Source of the DNA: Manis javanica
Taxonomy: Eukaryota > Chordata > Mammalia > Pholidota > Manidae
Direction of reading: 5' to 3'
Length of the DNA: 64,000 nucleotides
Assembly: GCF_040802235.1 (NCBI RefSeq)
Contig: NC_133169.1
Location: 43,283,034-43,347,033, forward strand
Positions 35,528 to 48,090 of this stretch are shown piece after piece; the stretch's first letter is position 1, and every line of letters begins with the position of its first letter. A model generated the notes under the pieces. The model was given only the letters and a program-made list of their open reading frames with translations, had not been told where the DNA came from and ran no database searches. The position numbers were made by a program, and so were the translations under genes.

Positions 35528-35745
35528 CGTATAGATTATAAAGAGTCCCAGATCAGAAAAAGTGGGTTGTCATTCTGATTCTTCCATTTCTTAGCAATAT
35601 GAGCTTGGCTATATAAACACTCAAAGGCTTAATTTCCTTATCTGTAAAATAGGGCATATAGTGGTCTTTGATGCAGTAACCCACCAGGTTAGAAATTTCT
35701 TTAGATCACTTTATACATAATAAAGGTCAGTGTAAATGTAAAGTG
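35528..35745 (+). repeat. MIR-type SINE relic
   Basis: The order 'agagtccc...', a central block around TTCTTAGCAATATGAGCTTGG, then TTTCCTTATCTGTAAAATAGGG at 35,632-35,655 follows the MIR consensus layout in plus orientation. Old, diverged, non-functional. Confidence 0.7.
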
Positions 35746-35900
35746 TTGTTTTTAATATTCAAGGTAGCCCATTTAGGAGGGCTCAGGTTAGGCTTTATAA
35801 TGCAGTTTGGGTTAGGTAATGAGGATTATGCTTCCACGTATTTTCAGAAGCTTTTAAATGAAATTTTCATTATTTTGAAAAAGGATGCCTTTCATACATT

Positions 35901-36343
35901 TGTTACAGGTTGATTTCATTCTCGTGAGTCCTTGACCCCACGTGCAGTAAGAATTGAAAGGTGGAGACACAGTAGCAAAGCAGAGGGCAAGTTTTATTTG
36001 AATATACTCCAAGGGAGGAGTGGGCCAGAGTCAAGGTAGATAAAGGCCTCGACTTGTTAGGTGGGAGGCTTGTCTATTGAATTCTGGTTAGGAGGCACCT
36101 GGTTGACTGGCAAGGTGGGATTATTTGATTTATAGGTCCTTGTATACAGTCACCCCTCTCAGAGAGCATTTTTAGTCTGTTGTGATCTGGTTGGGGAGGG
36201 GAGGAAGTTATCTCCCTGCAAAGCCTTCGCTGTCTCCACACGGGACCCCCTCCCTGGGCAGAGTTTGGGTGGCTTCTTCTTTGAACCTTATCTTCCCCTT
36301 TTCTGGCTGCTTGTGTCTGTCTTTCCACCTAACATTCCTAACA
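35901..36343 (-). mobile_element. Solo LTR, minus strand
   Basis: On the minus strand, a 443-base unit begins TGTTAGGAATG (from 36343) and ends CCTGTAACA (at 35901), with AATAAA at about 35,992-35,997 (seen as TTTATT on the plus strand). There is no matching second LTR or internal retroviral sequence nearby, so it is a solo LTR left by recombination. Flanks (CATT versus CTTT) give only a poor target duplication. It is unrelated in sequence to the provirus at 13-21 kb; family not identified. Confidence 0.6.
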
Positions 36344-37187
36344 CTTTTTTCTTGATTATTCCTTTGAATTTTTGAAAGCTTATATATTCAGACACTAACA
36401 GATATCTTCATTTTAAAGATAATTGTACAGTTGTGCTAAGTTCTGCTTTTGCAGAAATTTACTACAACTTTCATTTAGATTTTAGCGTCCTGCCACAACA
36501 CTAGTTTTAGTTTTATCATTTGGAATAACTTTAGAGTCAATGAGTAAAAATGAATCCTTAAGCCAAATAGAAAGAAAAATAAGTTGATTCAATCAAAATA
36601 TGATCCAGACCTAGGAGTGAAATAATTTTGAGGGAAGGAGTGATCTAATAACAGAGAGAAAAAGTAGTATCCTTTTTTGCTTCAAGGATAGTTACTCATT
36701 TTTAGAAAAAAATATCTTTTGTAAAAAGGCTCTGAACTTGTCTGATTCTCTGTTGTATTTCTGCTAGTGATTGTGAGAGTCTATTCTTGTATTAATACTT
36801 TTATGTACTTTCATAATGGTTATTGTATGTATACATGGTGTGCTCCCTGGACTATATACCTCTGGACATTTAGGGCCATATCTTATATTGGTTTTATATT
36901 CCATTCAGAGAGTAGCATATGCCAAGTGTGTTATAAATGCTTACTGGCTATCTTCCTGAATTACTCTAGCATAGATTACCAGAGTTTTGTAGCCAGAGAT
37001 ACTGCTCAGAGCAGAAAAGAGTACAGAGCAGTACCAAAGGGCACTGGTACTGATTATGGGATTACACTGTGTAGATTCTGCTTTCCTCTGATCAAATTTT
37101 ACAAAGTTGACATGTAGAATTTTAGTCATGTAAGACTGTGAATTTATGGTCGACACTAGAAGCATTTTATATGAAAGAGGTGACGCA
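36344..37187. other. Intergenic or intronic DNA without recognised feature
   Basis: Contains a plus-strand open frame (36767-37117) with a Cys/Tyr-rich translation matching nothing I know. No convincing flanking splice sites, so I do not call it a gene. Confidence 0.35.
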
Positions 37188-37380
37188 TTAGCAAGGGAAC
37201 CTGAACTTTAGAGTCAGAAAGACTTGGGTTTGAAGTTGGTCTCTATCACTTATAACTGAGTGATCTTGATAAACTTTTCTTTCCTTTTTTGGAAACAAGG
37301 ATAATACCACAAGGATTTAATAAATATTGAGGTTGTGAAGATGTAGTGTTAAGCAGTTAGCACAGCAACAGTTGGGCATA
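37188..37380 (+). repeat. MIR SINE, plus strand
   Basis: The full MIR layout is recognisable: 'ttagagtcagaaagacttgggtt' region at 37,209-37,231, CACTTATAACTGAGTGATCTTG at 37,248-37,269, then the 'ggataata' and 'gttgtgaagatg' blocks up to about 37,380. It is a clear mammal-wide relic. Confidence 0.85.
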
Positions 37381-38330
37381 TCATTGAAATCTTCCTAAAA
37401 TATTTGTCTCATGTTTGTTAGTAAGTGTTTTCATGCTTTTTTTGACCCTAGCAGATTTCAAATAAGAAATCTGAAGCTGCATAGATGAATGACATTGTAT
37501 TTTCAGTTTTAGAAGCTAACTACCTTAATTAAAAAGATTAATTACATTTTCATAAGACATTGTCAAAGAGAACAGCTTGTTTATTAACTGACTACCAACT
37601 TTTCTAAAATGAACTAATACCAGTATCTGCTTCTACTTCAAGCAGCTCCGAAGAATAAAGCAGAGATGAGCAGGTCTCCTGTTGTTTTTCTGATTTTTAA
37701 CATTAAAAGCTAGCCCACCTGCTGTGAGGATTTGATTTCTGTGGCTGGACATCTCTAAATCAGCCAGGAATGCATTTTGCACTGTGTAATTTCAACTTTC
37801 AGATGCTTATGAAGAGTCTTGATTTAATGTTGGAACTTTGTTTACTATTGTTTAAAGATGATTTGGTCATCTTTAACCATATGTTCCTTTTCAACATAAA
37901 AGGTTACCATATGTTCCTTTTCAACATAAAAATAAAATATAAAGGTTTACTCAGTTTTGATGGCTCTCAAATCTTTCTTCATATGCGGTCTCATGTCAGA
38001 CCATGGGCCTAATGCTGCTCTGGCTTGGCCATGTATGTACTACAGACTCAGGGAGGTGAAGTCAAGTTCAGGCCCAAATGCTGTTTGACGGAGGCTAAAG
38101 TAAAATTCAAAGAAAATTATTTTAGGAAGAAAAGTTTTAGCCTATTTATAGGTTTAAAGGGAAGGAATTAGCAGGGAAGGAGGAGAAGGCAATTAACTCT
38201 CAAAAGGCTATGTATTTTGCTTACATAATCTTGGTTTCCTTTTTGTGCATATTATATGAAACCCTTGTTAATGTTAAGATATTTTTTAGGGTTATTCTTA
38301 TGAGCACATATTTACTTTAGAAAGATGTGT
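37381..38330. other. Unassigned DNA with a short tandem duplication
   Basis: No gene recognised. It holds the 30-base-period duplication described separately (37876-37931). The plus open frame 37770-38012 is partly made by that duplication. Confidence 0.35.
37876..37931. repeat. Two-copy tandem duplication, period 30
   Basis: ACCATATGTTCC... occupies 37876-37901 and recurs identically for 26 bases at 37906-37931, separated by four bases. The lack of mismatches indicates a recent local duplication. Confidence 0.9.
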
Positions 38331-38990
38331 GAAGGACACATCATGGAGATCAGAAATTAGAGTCAAGGAGACCAGTTAAGGAACTTTATTTTAAAGAACT
38401 CCCTCCCCCACAACAAATGATACAGACTTGAATGTTATAGTGGGAATGAAGAGAGGTCAAAATCTGTGGCATGAGAACTAATACATATAGTTGTACTAGT
38501 GTAAGGAAAGGATGTGATTATAGAAAATAATTCTTAGTTTTCTGATTTGGTGACTTAATAGATTGTAGAGTTTTTAAACCAAAAGGAAAAGAAAGATGCA
38601 TGGAGAAAATGACAAGTTTTTGACCCACTGATTTTATATTTTCTGAGGAACATCAGAGTGGAGATTTCTGGTTGGCAGCTGAGTTTTTTTTTGAGTTCTG
38701 GAGAGATCTAGGCTTGGAAGATAGTTACATTTACTGATTGAATCACTCAGGGAAAATAGTTTGAAGAAGAAGGGAGCAGCACTAAGAATAGAACTTTGAG
38801 GAATATAAACATTGAAGGGGCAAAGAAAGAGTCTTAAAAGGAGGTGTAAACTAAATGGTTAAAGAAATTGGAGAGAAGCCAAGAGAGCAGCACTGCAGAA
38901 GCCAGAGGGAAACAGGCAGGCAAAGGAAGCCTTTCGTGTCAGCGGCTGTAGAGAGGTGAGTACCCTGTAGGCCATGCCAAGTGACCAGCA
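38330..38990 (+). repeat. Ancient mammal-wide repeat relic (L2-like, tentative)
   Basis: The wording at 38,655-38,760 and 38,860-38,960 resembles an ancient dispersed repeat and is similar in style to 41,100-42,600. A good donor-like GAG|GTGAGT at 38955/38956 lies inside it and is probably fortuitous. Confidence 0.3.
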
Positions 38991-39267
38991 GCAGCATAGT
39001 CCACACTGAGCTGTGGTATAACATTGGGAGCTTGTATTTTATGCGGTGGAGAAAGACTAATTCAAAATTTTTCTTTCATTATGTAGAGAGATATTTGGAA
39101 GCTAAAACTTCATGAAGTTTCAAGTTTAAAGATACTGGCTTAGGGCTGTCAAGTCAAGTGTTCTGTCACAAAAATACAAAGTTCACAGTAGTATAATAAA
39201 AAATCATTCAGAGGTTTATGTGGGTATATTTAGGTTTGTTTAAACTTCTTTAAAATTAATTGTATTT

Positions 39268-39310
39268 TTCTTTTTTCTTTTTCTTTCTTTCTTTCTTTTT
39301 TTTTTTTAAG
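39268..39310. repeat. Pyrimidine-rich (TTTC)n tract
   Basis: TTTC/TTTTC units merging into a T-run. Low complexity only. Confidence 0.85.
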
Positions 39311-39949
39311 AGTTCTTGTCTCTTGGCAGTATCAGTTGGCTGGTAAGGAAGTGTTTATGTACAGACCTGTGGCCACACATTGCATATAGATTGTCATAAA
39401 TCTTACATAGAATCTTTACGGGTAAGTAGAGTGAAACATTTCTGGTGGTATGTATCTTTCTAGATATTAGATATTTTTACAGCAAATACATCCCATTTCC
39501 ACTTGAGTGATTTTTCACTGTTTGAACCAACCAGCTGAGAGTACCTTGCCTCTACAACTTCAGGGATTTCAATTTTTTACTTCACTTTTGCAACTGACTT
39601 CCGTAACTATAATTTTAGACTTTGCTACTCTAGCTTTGAAATACTGTTTTAATACCCTACCACATCCTCTTATTATATGATTATTCTTCACATTCTCATT
39701 TTCACTGTCAAATGTTTGTTTTGCTTCTGACATGAAGCTCTCTAGTCCTTTAAACCCCTTTGCATTTTTCCTAGCATTAGCTGTTCCCTAAACTTACTTT
39801 CTTGTACTATCCCCATCTTGTTCTTAATACTGATCATTCCATCTACCTTCTTTGATTCTAGACCCAGGCAGCTAGTCCTGCTAGTAAAATTATAAAACTA
39901 GGTGAACTGGTACCTCTACAAGTTTGTAGTTTCCTATAATAGTAGCTTA

Positions 39950-40990
39950 GACTAGGATCCTGGCCTGTAGATACTACTTATCAATTCATTTGCCTGTCTT
40001 TGATCAGTTCTCTCTTCTATTTCCTCAGCAGTTATTGTAAACCTTTCCCTCCCTCATCCCAGAGTCTTTGCCTAAACCCCAGGAGAGATTGTTGTCTCTC
40101 ACATACTACCTCAGCTTCTTGCCTTATTTTTCTGTTCTTGATAAATGTCCCTGCATCCCAACCAAACCTTTCCTTTTTACTCCTTGAGGCAGTATTCCTT
40201 CTTCTGTTCAGGAATAATTTTTCTGCTAATGCTTTACTACTACTTTTTCCCCATCACCTCAGAGGCCTTGATCTGTCAATAGGTAACCTATTTTTCTTCT
40301 GTATGTCCAGTTTCTGCCTACTCTGTCCCTTCTTTTCAGCTCATAAAGACACTCATGTCCCTGCTATTCAAAATTCCTTTGCTTGACCTTACATTCCCTT
40401 GTAGCTGCAGTCTTTCTCCTTCTCTCAGATCATCTTCTTAACAGCATTGTCTACTCTGATCTTAGATCCCTAACTCAGAAACAGTGAATTTCTGCTTTTC
40501 CCTCCCTATTTCTTACCTCTCAGATTCAGTCACTTACCAAATTCTACTGATTCTATCTCCTAAATTTTACTTGATTATATCATGCCTTTGTTATCCCCAC
40601 TTAGGCTTTTTGTATATGCCTTCATCTCTCATTTTGACTTTTGCAATTGCTTTCTTACCAGTTTCTTTACTCCAAATCTAATTTATTCACTACATTAGAT
40701 CTTTCTAAGATGTAAATCTGATGACACGTCATTGGCTTAAAAATCCTTCGCTGACTTCTTCCTGACACAATAAAAGTTCACTCTTCTCTGAAAGACATTC
40801 TCAGCACTCCATGATCTGGGCTTACCTATTGCTTTACCTTTATCTTCCTTCAGCTCAGCATTAATAAGCTAATTAATAGCTCACTAAGCACATTATGCAT
40901 TTTTCATGCCTTTGTATCCAATTTGTTCATTTAACAAATATTTATTCAGTGCCTGCCGTGTTCCAGATACCATGATAGACACTGGGAATA
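39950..40990. repeat. Ancient L2-like relic (tentative)
   Basis: 40,725-40,870 carries wording typical of L2 (for example around CTCCATGATCTGGGCTTACC). 40,920-40,990 resembles the L2/MIR-type 3' end with AACAAATATTTATTCAGTGC. The Leu/Phe/Ser-rich frame at 40000-40386 is part of this pyrimidine-rich stretch and not a convincing protein. Confidence 0.45.
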
Positions 40991-42790
40991 CAGCAGTGAA
41001 AAGAGAGTTTCTTCCTTAAAGTAGTTTAGTATGTATTACATGAGACAGAAATAAACAGTTGCAGTGTATGTGTTAGGTATTATGAAGTGTGCACAGGGTC
41101 TTATTAGAACATCTGCAAGTGTTGGAACCTTTGATGAAGTAAGGTGGTTGAGTGATGAGAGAGAAGATGGGGGAAGTAAGTAGGGGTCATATTGTAAAGG
41201 GCCTTGAGGTCCCTGTAAAGAATTTGGAATTCAGACAGACTATTTACAGAGAGCTATTAAAGACTCTTAAGCATAAATAAGATGTGTTCAGAAAGGCCAT
41301 TGCGGCAGTTGTATAGATTGCAGGGGTTGTTGTGGGACTGCAGGAGAATAAACAGAATGTGGTGATATCACTTACAAGATAAGAGGTGTTGGTGGCTCTG
41401 GTTTAGTCAAGGCAGTGGAGATAGTGAAGGGGTTAGAGATTTGAAATATATTCAACAGTAGAGTCTTCTGGACTTGGTGAGAGAATGCATGTGGAGCATA
41501 AGAAGAAAAAGTAGTTACTGTGAGAGACAATGGTGATCCTTGAAAAACTGTGATTAGGAAAAAGAGTCTCACATTACATAGATCATATTAGCAGTTGTAT
41601 GGTTGGGAGACTAGTTAGGAGACAACCAGCAAAGGGGGTAGAAAGAAAAAAGTGGATGGAAGGGCTGATGGGTTTGATTAACTTGATATTTGAGGAATCT
41701 GAAGGAGTTACATGACTTTGTTCTTTCTGAGGTGGGAAATGTATCTTTATTCAAGTAAAAATGGGCAAGGCTTGGGTAGGTGAAGGCACTTGACAAGTCA
41801 AGTGGTTGGAAATGTTGATTAGAGAGTGCTTCAGAAGATGTAAGGAGAGATTGCCAGGCAGTATTCATGGCTTAGTTGAGGACTGAAACAGGTTATAACA
41901 AGAAGTTATTTCAATTTTCTCCAACAGCACTCAGTTCACATGCAGAACTAAAGTCATACATTGGATTAATGCTGTGTGAAGGTTTAGTTAGATACATGTG
42001 ATTAAGGGACATATGGATGGGGAATGAGAAGCATTAACGAGAGTTTTTGAAATAATAAATCATGTTGTGTAGGCAGGATAGGAAAGTACTGATAAACTGG
42101 GAGAAAAGGAGGGACTACAGGTGATAGGGGGAGTTGGCAATCAGAATGTAAGATGTTTGCATTTTGTATTTCCAGATATGGACAATTTGGGGCCATTGCA
42201 GGACAAGGGGATGGTCATGGTAATAGGTCCTGGAGTAGGAAGCCAAAGCTATAGAATTTGGTGAGGTCAAAGAGCTGACTGACTAAGATACAAGACTGAT
42301 TGACTACATACAGACATACATACATGCACAGGAGGATGGCAGGTCTTGGAGTGAACAGGAAAACTGATCTAGGCACCAAAGTCTTCAGCAATTGAGGGCA
42401 ATGGATTTCAGTGAAAATGAAGGAAAAGTGTGGTATCATTAAATAAAATGAGCCGCAAAGACAGAAGAACGCAAGAGTAATAATCTCCAGCCTGCACTGG
42501 AGATGAGAAGGGCACTCAGGTGTAACAGATGTGGGGGAGTGAGTAATGCCTAGTTGAGAGGGCTTGTGGGGAGGCTTTAGGAAACAACTTCGTGTCAATC
42601 AAGGCAAAGAGGAGGATCTAGCCTTCTTTAAAATTAAGGCCCTACGGAAGCTTAACACAGAATGTCCTTCAGTGACCAGGATCCTTGCCCCAACCTTCTA
42701 AAAACACTCTTCTTGTGTATTTTTAAAACTTAGCTCACAAGTCTCCTTCTCTGGGAAGCTTTCTCTGTTGTATTTATTACACTCTTATTA
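40991..42790. repeat. Ancient repeat relics (L2-like and others, tentative)
   Basis: A long purine-rich plus strand (41,100-42,600) with wording such as GGGCCTTGAGGTCC and GACCAGTTA-like phrases recalls a mammal-wide ancient repeat. 42,690-42,785 resembles an L2 segment (CTTAGCTCACAAGTCTCC...). Minus-strand open frames 41611-41868 and 42215-42598 arise from this strand bias. Confidence 0.4.
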
Positions 42791-44128
42791 AAATATTTTT
42801 GTTTCTGTTTGCTTTTAATTGGTTGATACTTTAAATGAAGATGTGTCTTCCCTTTTTATGTCATCACTGCATTTGACACATGAAAGGAGCTTAGTAAATG
42901 TTTGTAGAAGTGGATTTAAAAAGACATGGTGTCACATTTTTAAAGATTTGAAAAAATGTCAAAAGGTAAAAAAAAATAGAATTCAGTTCTTTTTAGTCAA
43001 AGTTTTTGAAATCCAAAATATAGTCAAGTGAGCACCTAGTTAAGAGGTGGGAAACCTAAGTTCATCCTGATGTCATTAACTACCTTTGTAACCATAGGCA
43101 CTAAATGCATTTTCTTTTCTTTGTATCACTTTCTCTCATTATTTTTGTCTTGTTAGTAATGCTCATATTGTAGGATTCATACATATACATTAGTGCATTA
43201 AATACAAATTTTGAGATAAAGCATTGGGCTAGTGGTAAAATAAGAGACAGACTACTGGGAAAAGATTAATATAGTAGTTAGGACTACACAATAGCAATAT
43301 TCTTAAATTGCAAAGTAGACCTGGGGTGGTGTCAAGCAAAAGAAAGGAACAGATGTAGCAGGCAGAATTCCTGCCTTAAGTTGTCTGTTTAGTCAGCATA
43401 TATTGCCATCTCTTATGAGCAAGAGTTTCCTCCTAAGTGTGTGCACATTATATATCTGTTTAAAAAATTATTTTTCTTCCTCTTCCTATCAGAAGCATCT
43501 GAAGTAGAAGTATTAAATTAATTCACCTCCTATCACACTTATGTTCTGAGTAATTTAACTAAATCTTCCCCCTATCAATTAAACCTAAACCCACTGCATA
43601 AAATCCAGTCAGTTTTGTTCAGCAATTAGACACCTTAAATGACACAGCACATTGTTTAGCCTTAATTTACTCTCAAAAACTGTCTATCCTTTATCAAAGA
43701 ATATGGGTCCTGGGAGAATCTTCCCAGTAGTGATTACAGACTGTGAAAACAGGGGCATGTAGTAAGAGGAAAGAGATCCACTTTAATGTGGCCTACTTTT
43801 TGACTTATTCTTTATCTAAAATCCACATTTCAGATTGATTGCATGATGATTTGAATGTCTTATCCTGAATGAAGAGCAACTAAATAAGAGACTTTGTGTT
43901 TTTATGACATATATTCGAGGTATCTTTTTTTGTGTGATTCATTTTATTTACTATAAAAGATAGTAGTGTCAATTTTGTTTGTGGAATGGTGTTCATCTTA
44001 TATCTGTATGTTTATTTCATTTTTTAGAATGACCAGGTTCTCCAGGGCTTCTCAGTGGACAAAGGAGAATTCACGTGTCCTCTCTATAGGTAGTTTGCTA
44101 ACAGTGTCCTTCCTTGTTGTCCTGGAAG
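42791..44128. other. Probable intronic or upstream DNA
   Basis: No repeat of known type and no strong exon recognised. The open frames at 42819-43031 and 43966-44187 are short; the latter overlaps candidate exon A in a different frame. Confidence 0.35.
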
Positions 44129-44228
44129 CAATGTGGAAAATAACCTTTGGAAACGTCCTAGTAACAAAAGCATCCAAGATCTCATAAAGGAAGTGGAGGA
44201 GCTGCAGGGACGGCCGGGAGCCTTCCCA
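44129..44228 (+). CDS. Candidate coding exon A of an unrecognised gene
   Basis: A pyrimidine-rich acceptor (TCCTTCCTTGTTGTCCTGGAAG, AG at 44127-44128) and a donor CCA|GTAAGC (44228/44229) bracket 100 bases. One frame is open (codons from 44130) and encodes a polar, helix-prone peptide with I-Q-D-L-I-K-E-V-E-E-L-Q, coiled-coil-like. An in-frame TAG at 44091 lies upstream of the acceptor, which supports a boundary there. The exon ends on a codon boundary, and exon B at 45469 continues in that phase. I do not recognise the protein. A chance exon-like stretch is possible. Confidence 0.4.
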
Positions 44229-45468
44229 GTAAGCATCAGTGTGAGGCCGAAATATCCTGGTTGACTCAGCTCTGCTTTACAGCTTTCATTTCCGTTCTGT
44301 TTCTAAATTACTGCAGAACTTTGTACATTTAGTAGAAATTGCTTTTAGGGGCTTTTCTCCTCTGTTTGTGGTTATTAAAAACAAAAATAAGAGTAACAGA
44401 ACAAATTATAGAACCGAAGCCATTAGAACTAAAGGATGTACTTTTCCATAGTCTGAATTGTTATAGTTTTAATATGTATCTTCCAGATCATAAAATCCTA
44501 TCAGCTTAGATATGGTTACACTCTTTTAAGATGTTGAAATATTTAACAACAAAGCCAAACAAACAAATTACATATATGTATCTTGCAATGTAAAGCACAA
44601 TCTAAATACATAAAAATATACTAATTAGGCACATTAGATTTAGATGATATATTTCCACACACATGCATACTTTATGTGTGGGCAATTATAGATTTACACA
44701 CGTGTGAGTGGATATCTTTGTATTTGAGAAATAATTGTATACTTGATTGAACCATTCACCATAAGTCAGTCAATTTTACTGTGGGATTTGGTGTAAGTGA
44801 ACTCCTCTTTAATCTCATCCACTGATTTGTTTATTTGATTTAAATTCTTAAATATTTCACCTTCATTATAGATCTATGATATGGTCCCTGAGAGAAGTGA
44901 CAGCTGTGTCTGTTCTATGGAGTAAATTTATGAAAGCTATGAATATTTGACTTTTGAAACAGAAATTCATCATTGAAATCTGCTCAGAAAGCTTTCTCTC
45001 CTGGCAGTTCCTTTTCTCAGTTGAAGACTGTTCTTAGAGTGTGTGTGATTTTTTTCTTTATAAACTGAAATTTTTGTGTTAATAATAGGCTTAAATTAAG
45101 GGATATTGATATTAGTCTTTGAAAAATGTATTCAAATGAAAGTCCAGTTTTTTATAAATATGGAAACTGTTCTAAAATATATTTTTAAAGACATCCACTT
45201 ATTTGTTTAGGATATAAATTTATGTGGTTAGTTCATGGTTGGATTATAGTGTTACCAATCACAATGTAGAATTATAATGAAAGATCTCTAAAATTAGAGA
45301 AAATGTTTCTTGATCCGTTTTACCTTTGTGCACTAAATATAGTAGATAGCTAATGTACATTTGACTTTTTAATTTCCTAGTGTGTTCATATGATAAACAT
45401 TATACTATTAAACTATTAGAGAAAATGAATATAAATAAACTTTACATGTATGTTTGCATTTTTTGCAG

Positions 45469-45605
45469 TCAGAAACCAGCGTAAGTAAAGAAATGGAATC
45501 TGTAATGAAAGACATCAAAAATACCACTCAGAAGAAATACAGAAACTATAGCAAGACCCCAGGCTCATCAGACAATGATTTTCTCTTTAAGTATTCTGTT
45601 GCTAG
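45469..45605 (+). CDS. Candidate coding exon B of an unrecognised gene
   Basis: A strong acceptor (TTTTTTGCAG, AG at 45467-45468) and a donor GCTAG|GTAGGT (45605/45606) enclose 137 bases open in the phase inherited from exon A. The translation is polar and Lys/Ser-rich (K-E-M-E-S-V-M-K-D-I-K, then S-S-D-N-D-F-L-F). The exon leaves two bases of a split codon, which exon C completes. A second good donor motif (GTAAGT at 45481) occurs inside and would make a very short exon; the longer form keeps the frame open. Confidence 0.45.
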
Positions 45606-46399
45606 GTAGGTAATAATAGTATACATGTCTGTATTTAGTTATTAGAAGTAATTGATTTTATTATTGTTATTCATATTTATTTGAAGAAAGGATGCCTTTT
45701 TTAAATGTTAGTTGACATTATGGCTAGTTTTAAAACCTCCTAAAAGTATGAAAGTGTAGTCTTCCTTCATTTTCTGAAGTTTTTATTTTAATGAACTATT
45801 AGGTTAAGCTTTATTAAACATTATATGATATGTGGGAAAAAATATATTAGTAGCATTTGGGGACAGATACCTACCTCAATGCATGTGAATATTATATATA
45901 CAGCATGTTGTTAAGAAATCCCTATTGAAGTACTGCCCAAAAGTGGTAATACTGAGAATTGAAAGATTGTAATATGTAAACCACTTTAATTTATTTATAA
46001 AACAAAATAAGAAGATCTTACTTTGTTTCATTTAAGCTAGTGAAAGATCTAGTAATATCCAAAAATACTACAGGTAGTTTAGAAAATCAGGTAAGGGAGA
46101 AAAGCAAGAGAACTGGCATGTTCTAAGCCTCTGTTAGTGGCCAGCAGCAGGCTCAAGAAAACAGAGGTGAGTACTTTTCATTTTTCAGATCCAGTAGGAT
46201 TAGTCTGATTGACTGAATATGTGTTCAGTACCTAAGAAACAGTTCCAAATAGGAATTTTAGAAAACTTAATTGAATGAGAACCATAACAAAAATGAAACT
46301 AGGGAGAAGTAGGCACAAAATTAAGAACTTAAAAACACATTCTGCCAGCATCAGCATTGTAGACCCTGGATATCTCTAGATACATACTTTATGTTTTGC

Positions 46400-46515
46400 C
46401 CAAGTACTATTTATTACATAATAGGTAAAATGTAGAGAGATAATGTGATTTGAAGTCATGCAGCAAATTACTGGCAGAATAGGACTGGAATTCAAATCTT
46501 GAATAAAGGTCTAGT
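46400..46515 (+). repeat. MIR-type relic
   Basis: The segment around AGAGAGATAATGTGATTTGAAGTCATGCAGCAAATTACTGGCAGA shows the 'no-detection' order of the MIR/MIR3 core: a pulled 'aggt' block, 'catgcagc', then 'aggactggaattcaaat'. Old and diverged. Confidence 0.5.
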
Positions 46516-48012
46516 TTTCTTTCAGTTACTATCCTTTTTCCTCTCCTGTGTTCAGCTTTTTATAGGTCACATGCATGCAATTCATCATGGCCATTCTCTG
46601 CCTTATTCCCGGAACAGAGGGTAACAAAGGAGTAGATAAACTATATATACGTAGTCTTTAGAACCCAGGAAAAATGGAATCAGACTTAGTGAAATTGCAG
46701 CAAGAAAGTTACAGCTCAGCATAAGGAAACATTAACTTTTTGTCTAAGAATGTGAATGTTGGATACAGATTGATGTAAAAGGATCTAATGGATGGGAAAA
46801 TAACTTTCCAGTCTGCCATTCCTGGACTATTGTTTTTATTGTAAATAAATAAGAACAATATTTGGGGAAACATGTACTGGTTAATTTAACATTTTGTTTC
46901 CAGAGAGTTACCAGTTGCATACTTGGAACAAAATATACCTAATGTGAAAACTAAATTGAATATAATTTAATTTTGCCAAGGTTTCAAGTTGTACAAAATT
47001 TATGTACAGTATTATGGTAATGTTATAGAAGATTTTCAGATGACTGAAGACTACCTCAGTTATGCTATACACGTTACACGCACACACATTTATGTTGCTT
47101 ATGTATTTATGCCTTTAATTTTATTAAGATTGACCTTTTATTAAGATTGACCTTATAAGAAAATCCTGGTTGAGTGGGAATGATCTGTGCATGGAATTTT
47201 TCTATAGCATGATATATCAAATAATTTGATTTAAATTTAGTTTAGTGGAAGTTCCTGTTTCTTGGTTTAAATATATATTTTATAGAAGAAAGCGTGTTGT
47301 GGTAATGGGAGACTTTGATTCAGCATGTTTCAGTTTTTCTTTTATAGAAAAGCAGGGACAGATATCAAATGTCATTTACTATGGGTGTATGTAGAGAAAC
47401 AAAATGTGTTCTCCCCTCTCCCATTCTTCTCTGATCCCTAATGATAAAGTCTAAAGCAGCAACACAATGAGTCTAAAAGAGAAAGTTTAAAACCCTTAAA
47501 AACCTCATTATCCGTTGGTTAAAATTAAAATTACCAAGACCATTCATTGCAAGGTCCTCACAGTGAGATTGTGCGCCTTCTCTTAAGTTTTCCTTAGTCA
47601 TTAAAAAGAAAACAAAAAGCAAACTGACTGAAGAGTTAACAAAAACATGAATTGAAAGCAAAAAGTATGTGTATCCTATTTGAATAGGATGTAGTTTTTT
47701 CAAGCTAGGTAACCAGGTGTTTATTTTATGCCTAGCATATAACCTTATTTCATAAAATATTATGATTACAGATCATGATTATATAAAATATTCTGAAAAG
47801 AACTTAATTTTAACTATTTAACTTTTGAACTAAATATGACTCTTAAAATGTACTTCATTAGATGTGTGTGTATTTGTATTTGATATTAGTAATTTGAATG
47901 GAATACAACCCTGGTTTCCCAGAACTGAAAACTCCAAACTGAATAAATAATTTTGTTTGCTCTTTCAGAGCTAAATTCTTTGATGTTTAGAAACCAAATA
48001 TTTCTATTGGGT

Positions 48013-48090
48013 AACTAGCCTGTAAAACTGTTTTCTTCAGTGATTGTTTTAAACTAGCCTGTAAAGCTGTTTTCGTCAGTGATTGTTTTA
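48013..48090. repeat. Two-copy tandem duplication, period 39
   Basis: The unit beginning AACTAGCCTGTAAA spans 48013-48051 and repeats at 48052-48090 with two substitutions and no gap. A local duplication in the presumed intron. Confidence 0.9.

Noticed and set aside
38880-38956. Exon ending at GAG|GTGAGT
   Set aside because: Lies in an ancient-repeat-like stretch, lacks a convincing acceptor and open frame.
40000-40386. 128-residue Leu/Phe/Ser-rich frame as a membrane protein
   Set aside because: Produced by a pyrimidine-rich ancient repeat strand; no family resemblance.
45481-45486. GTAAGT inside candidate exon B as the true donor
   Set aside because: Would leave a 12-base exon; the downstream donor at 45606 keeps a longer open frame and joins in phase with exon C.
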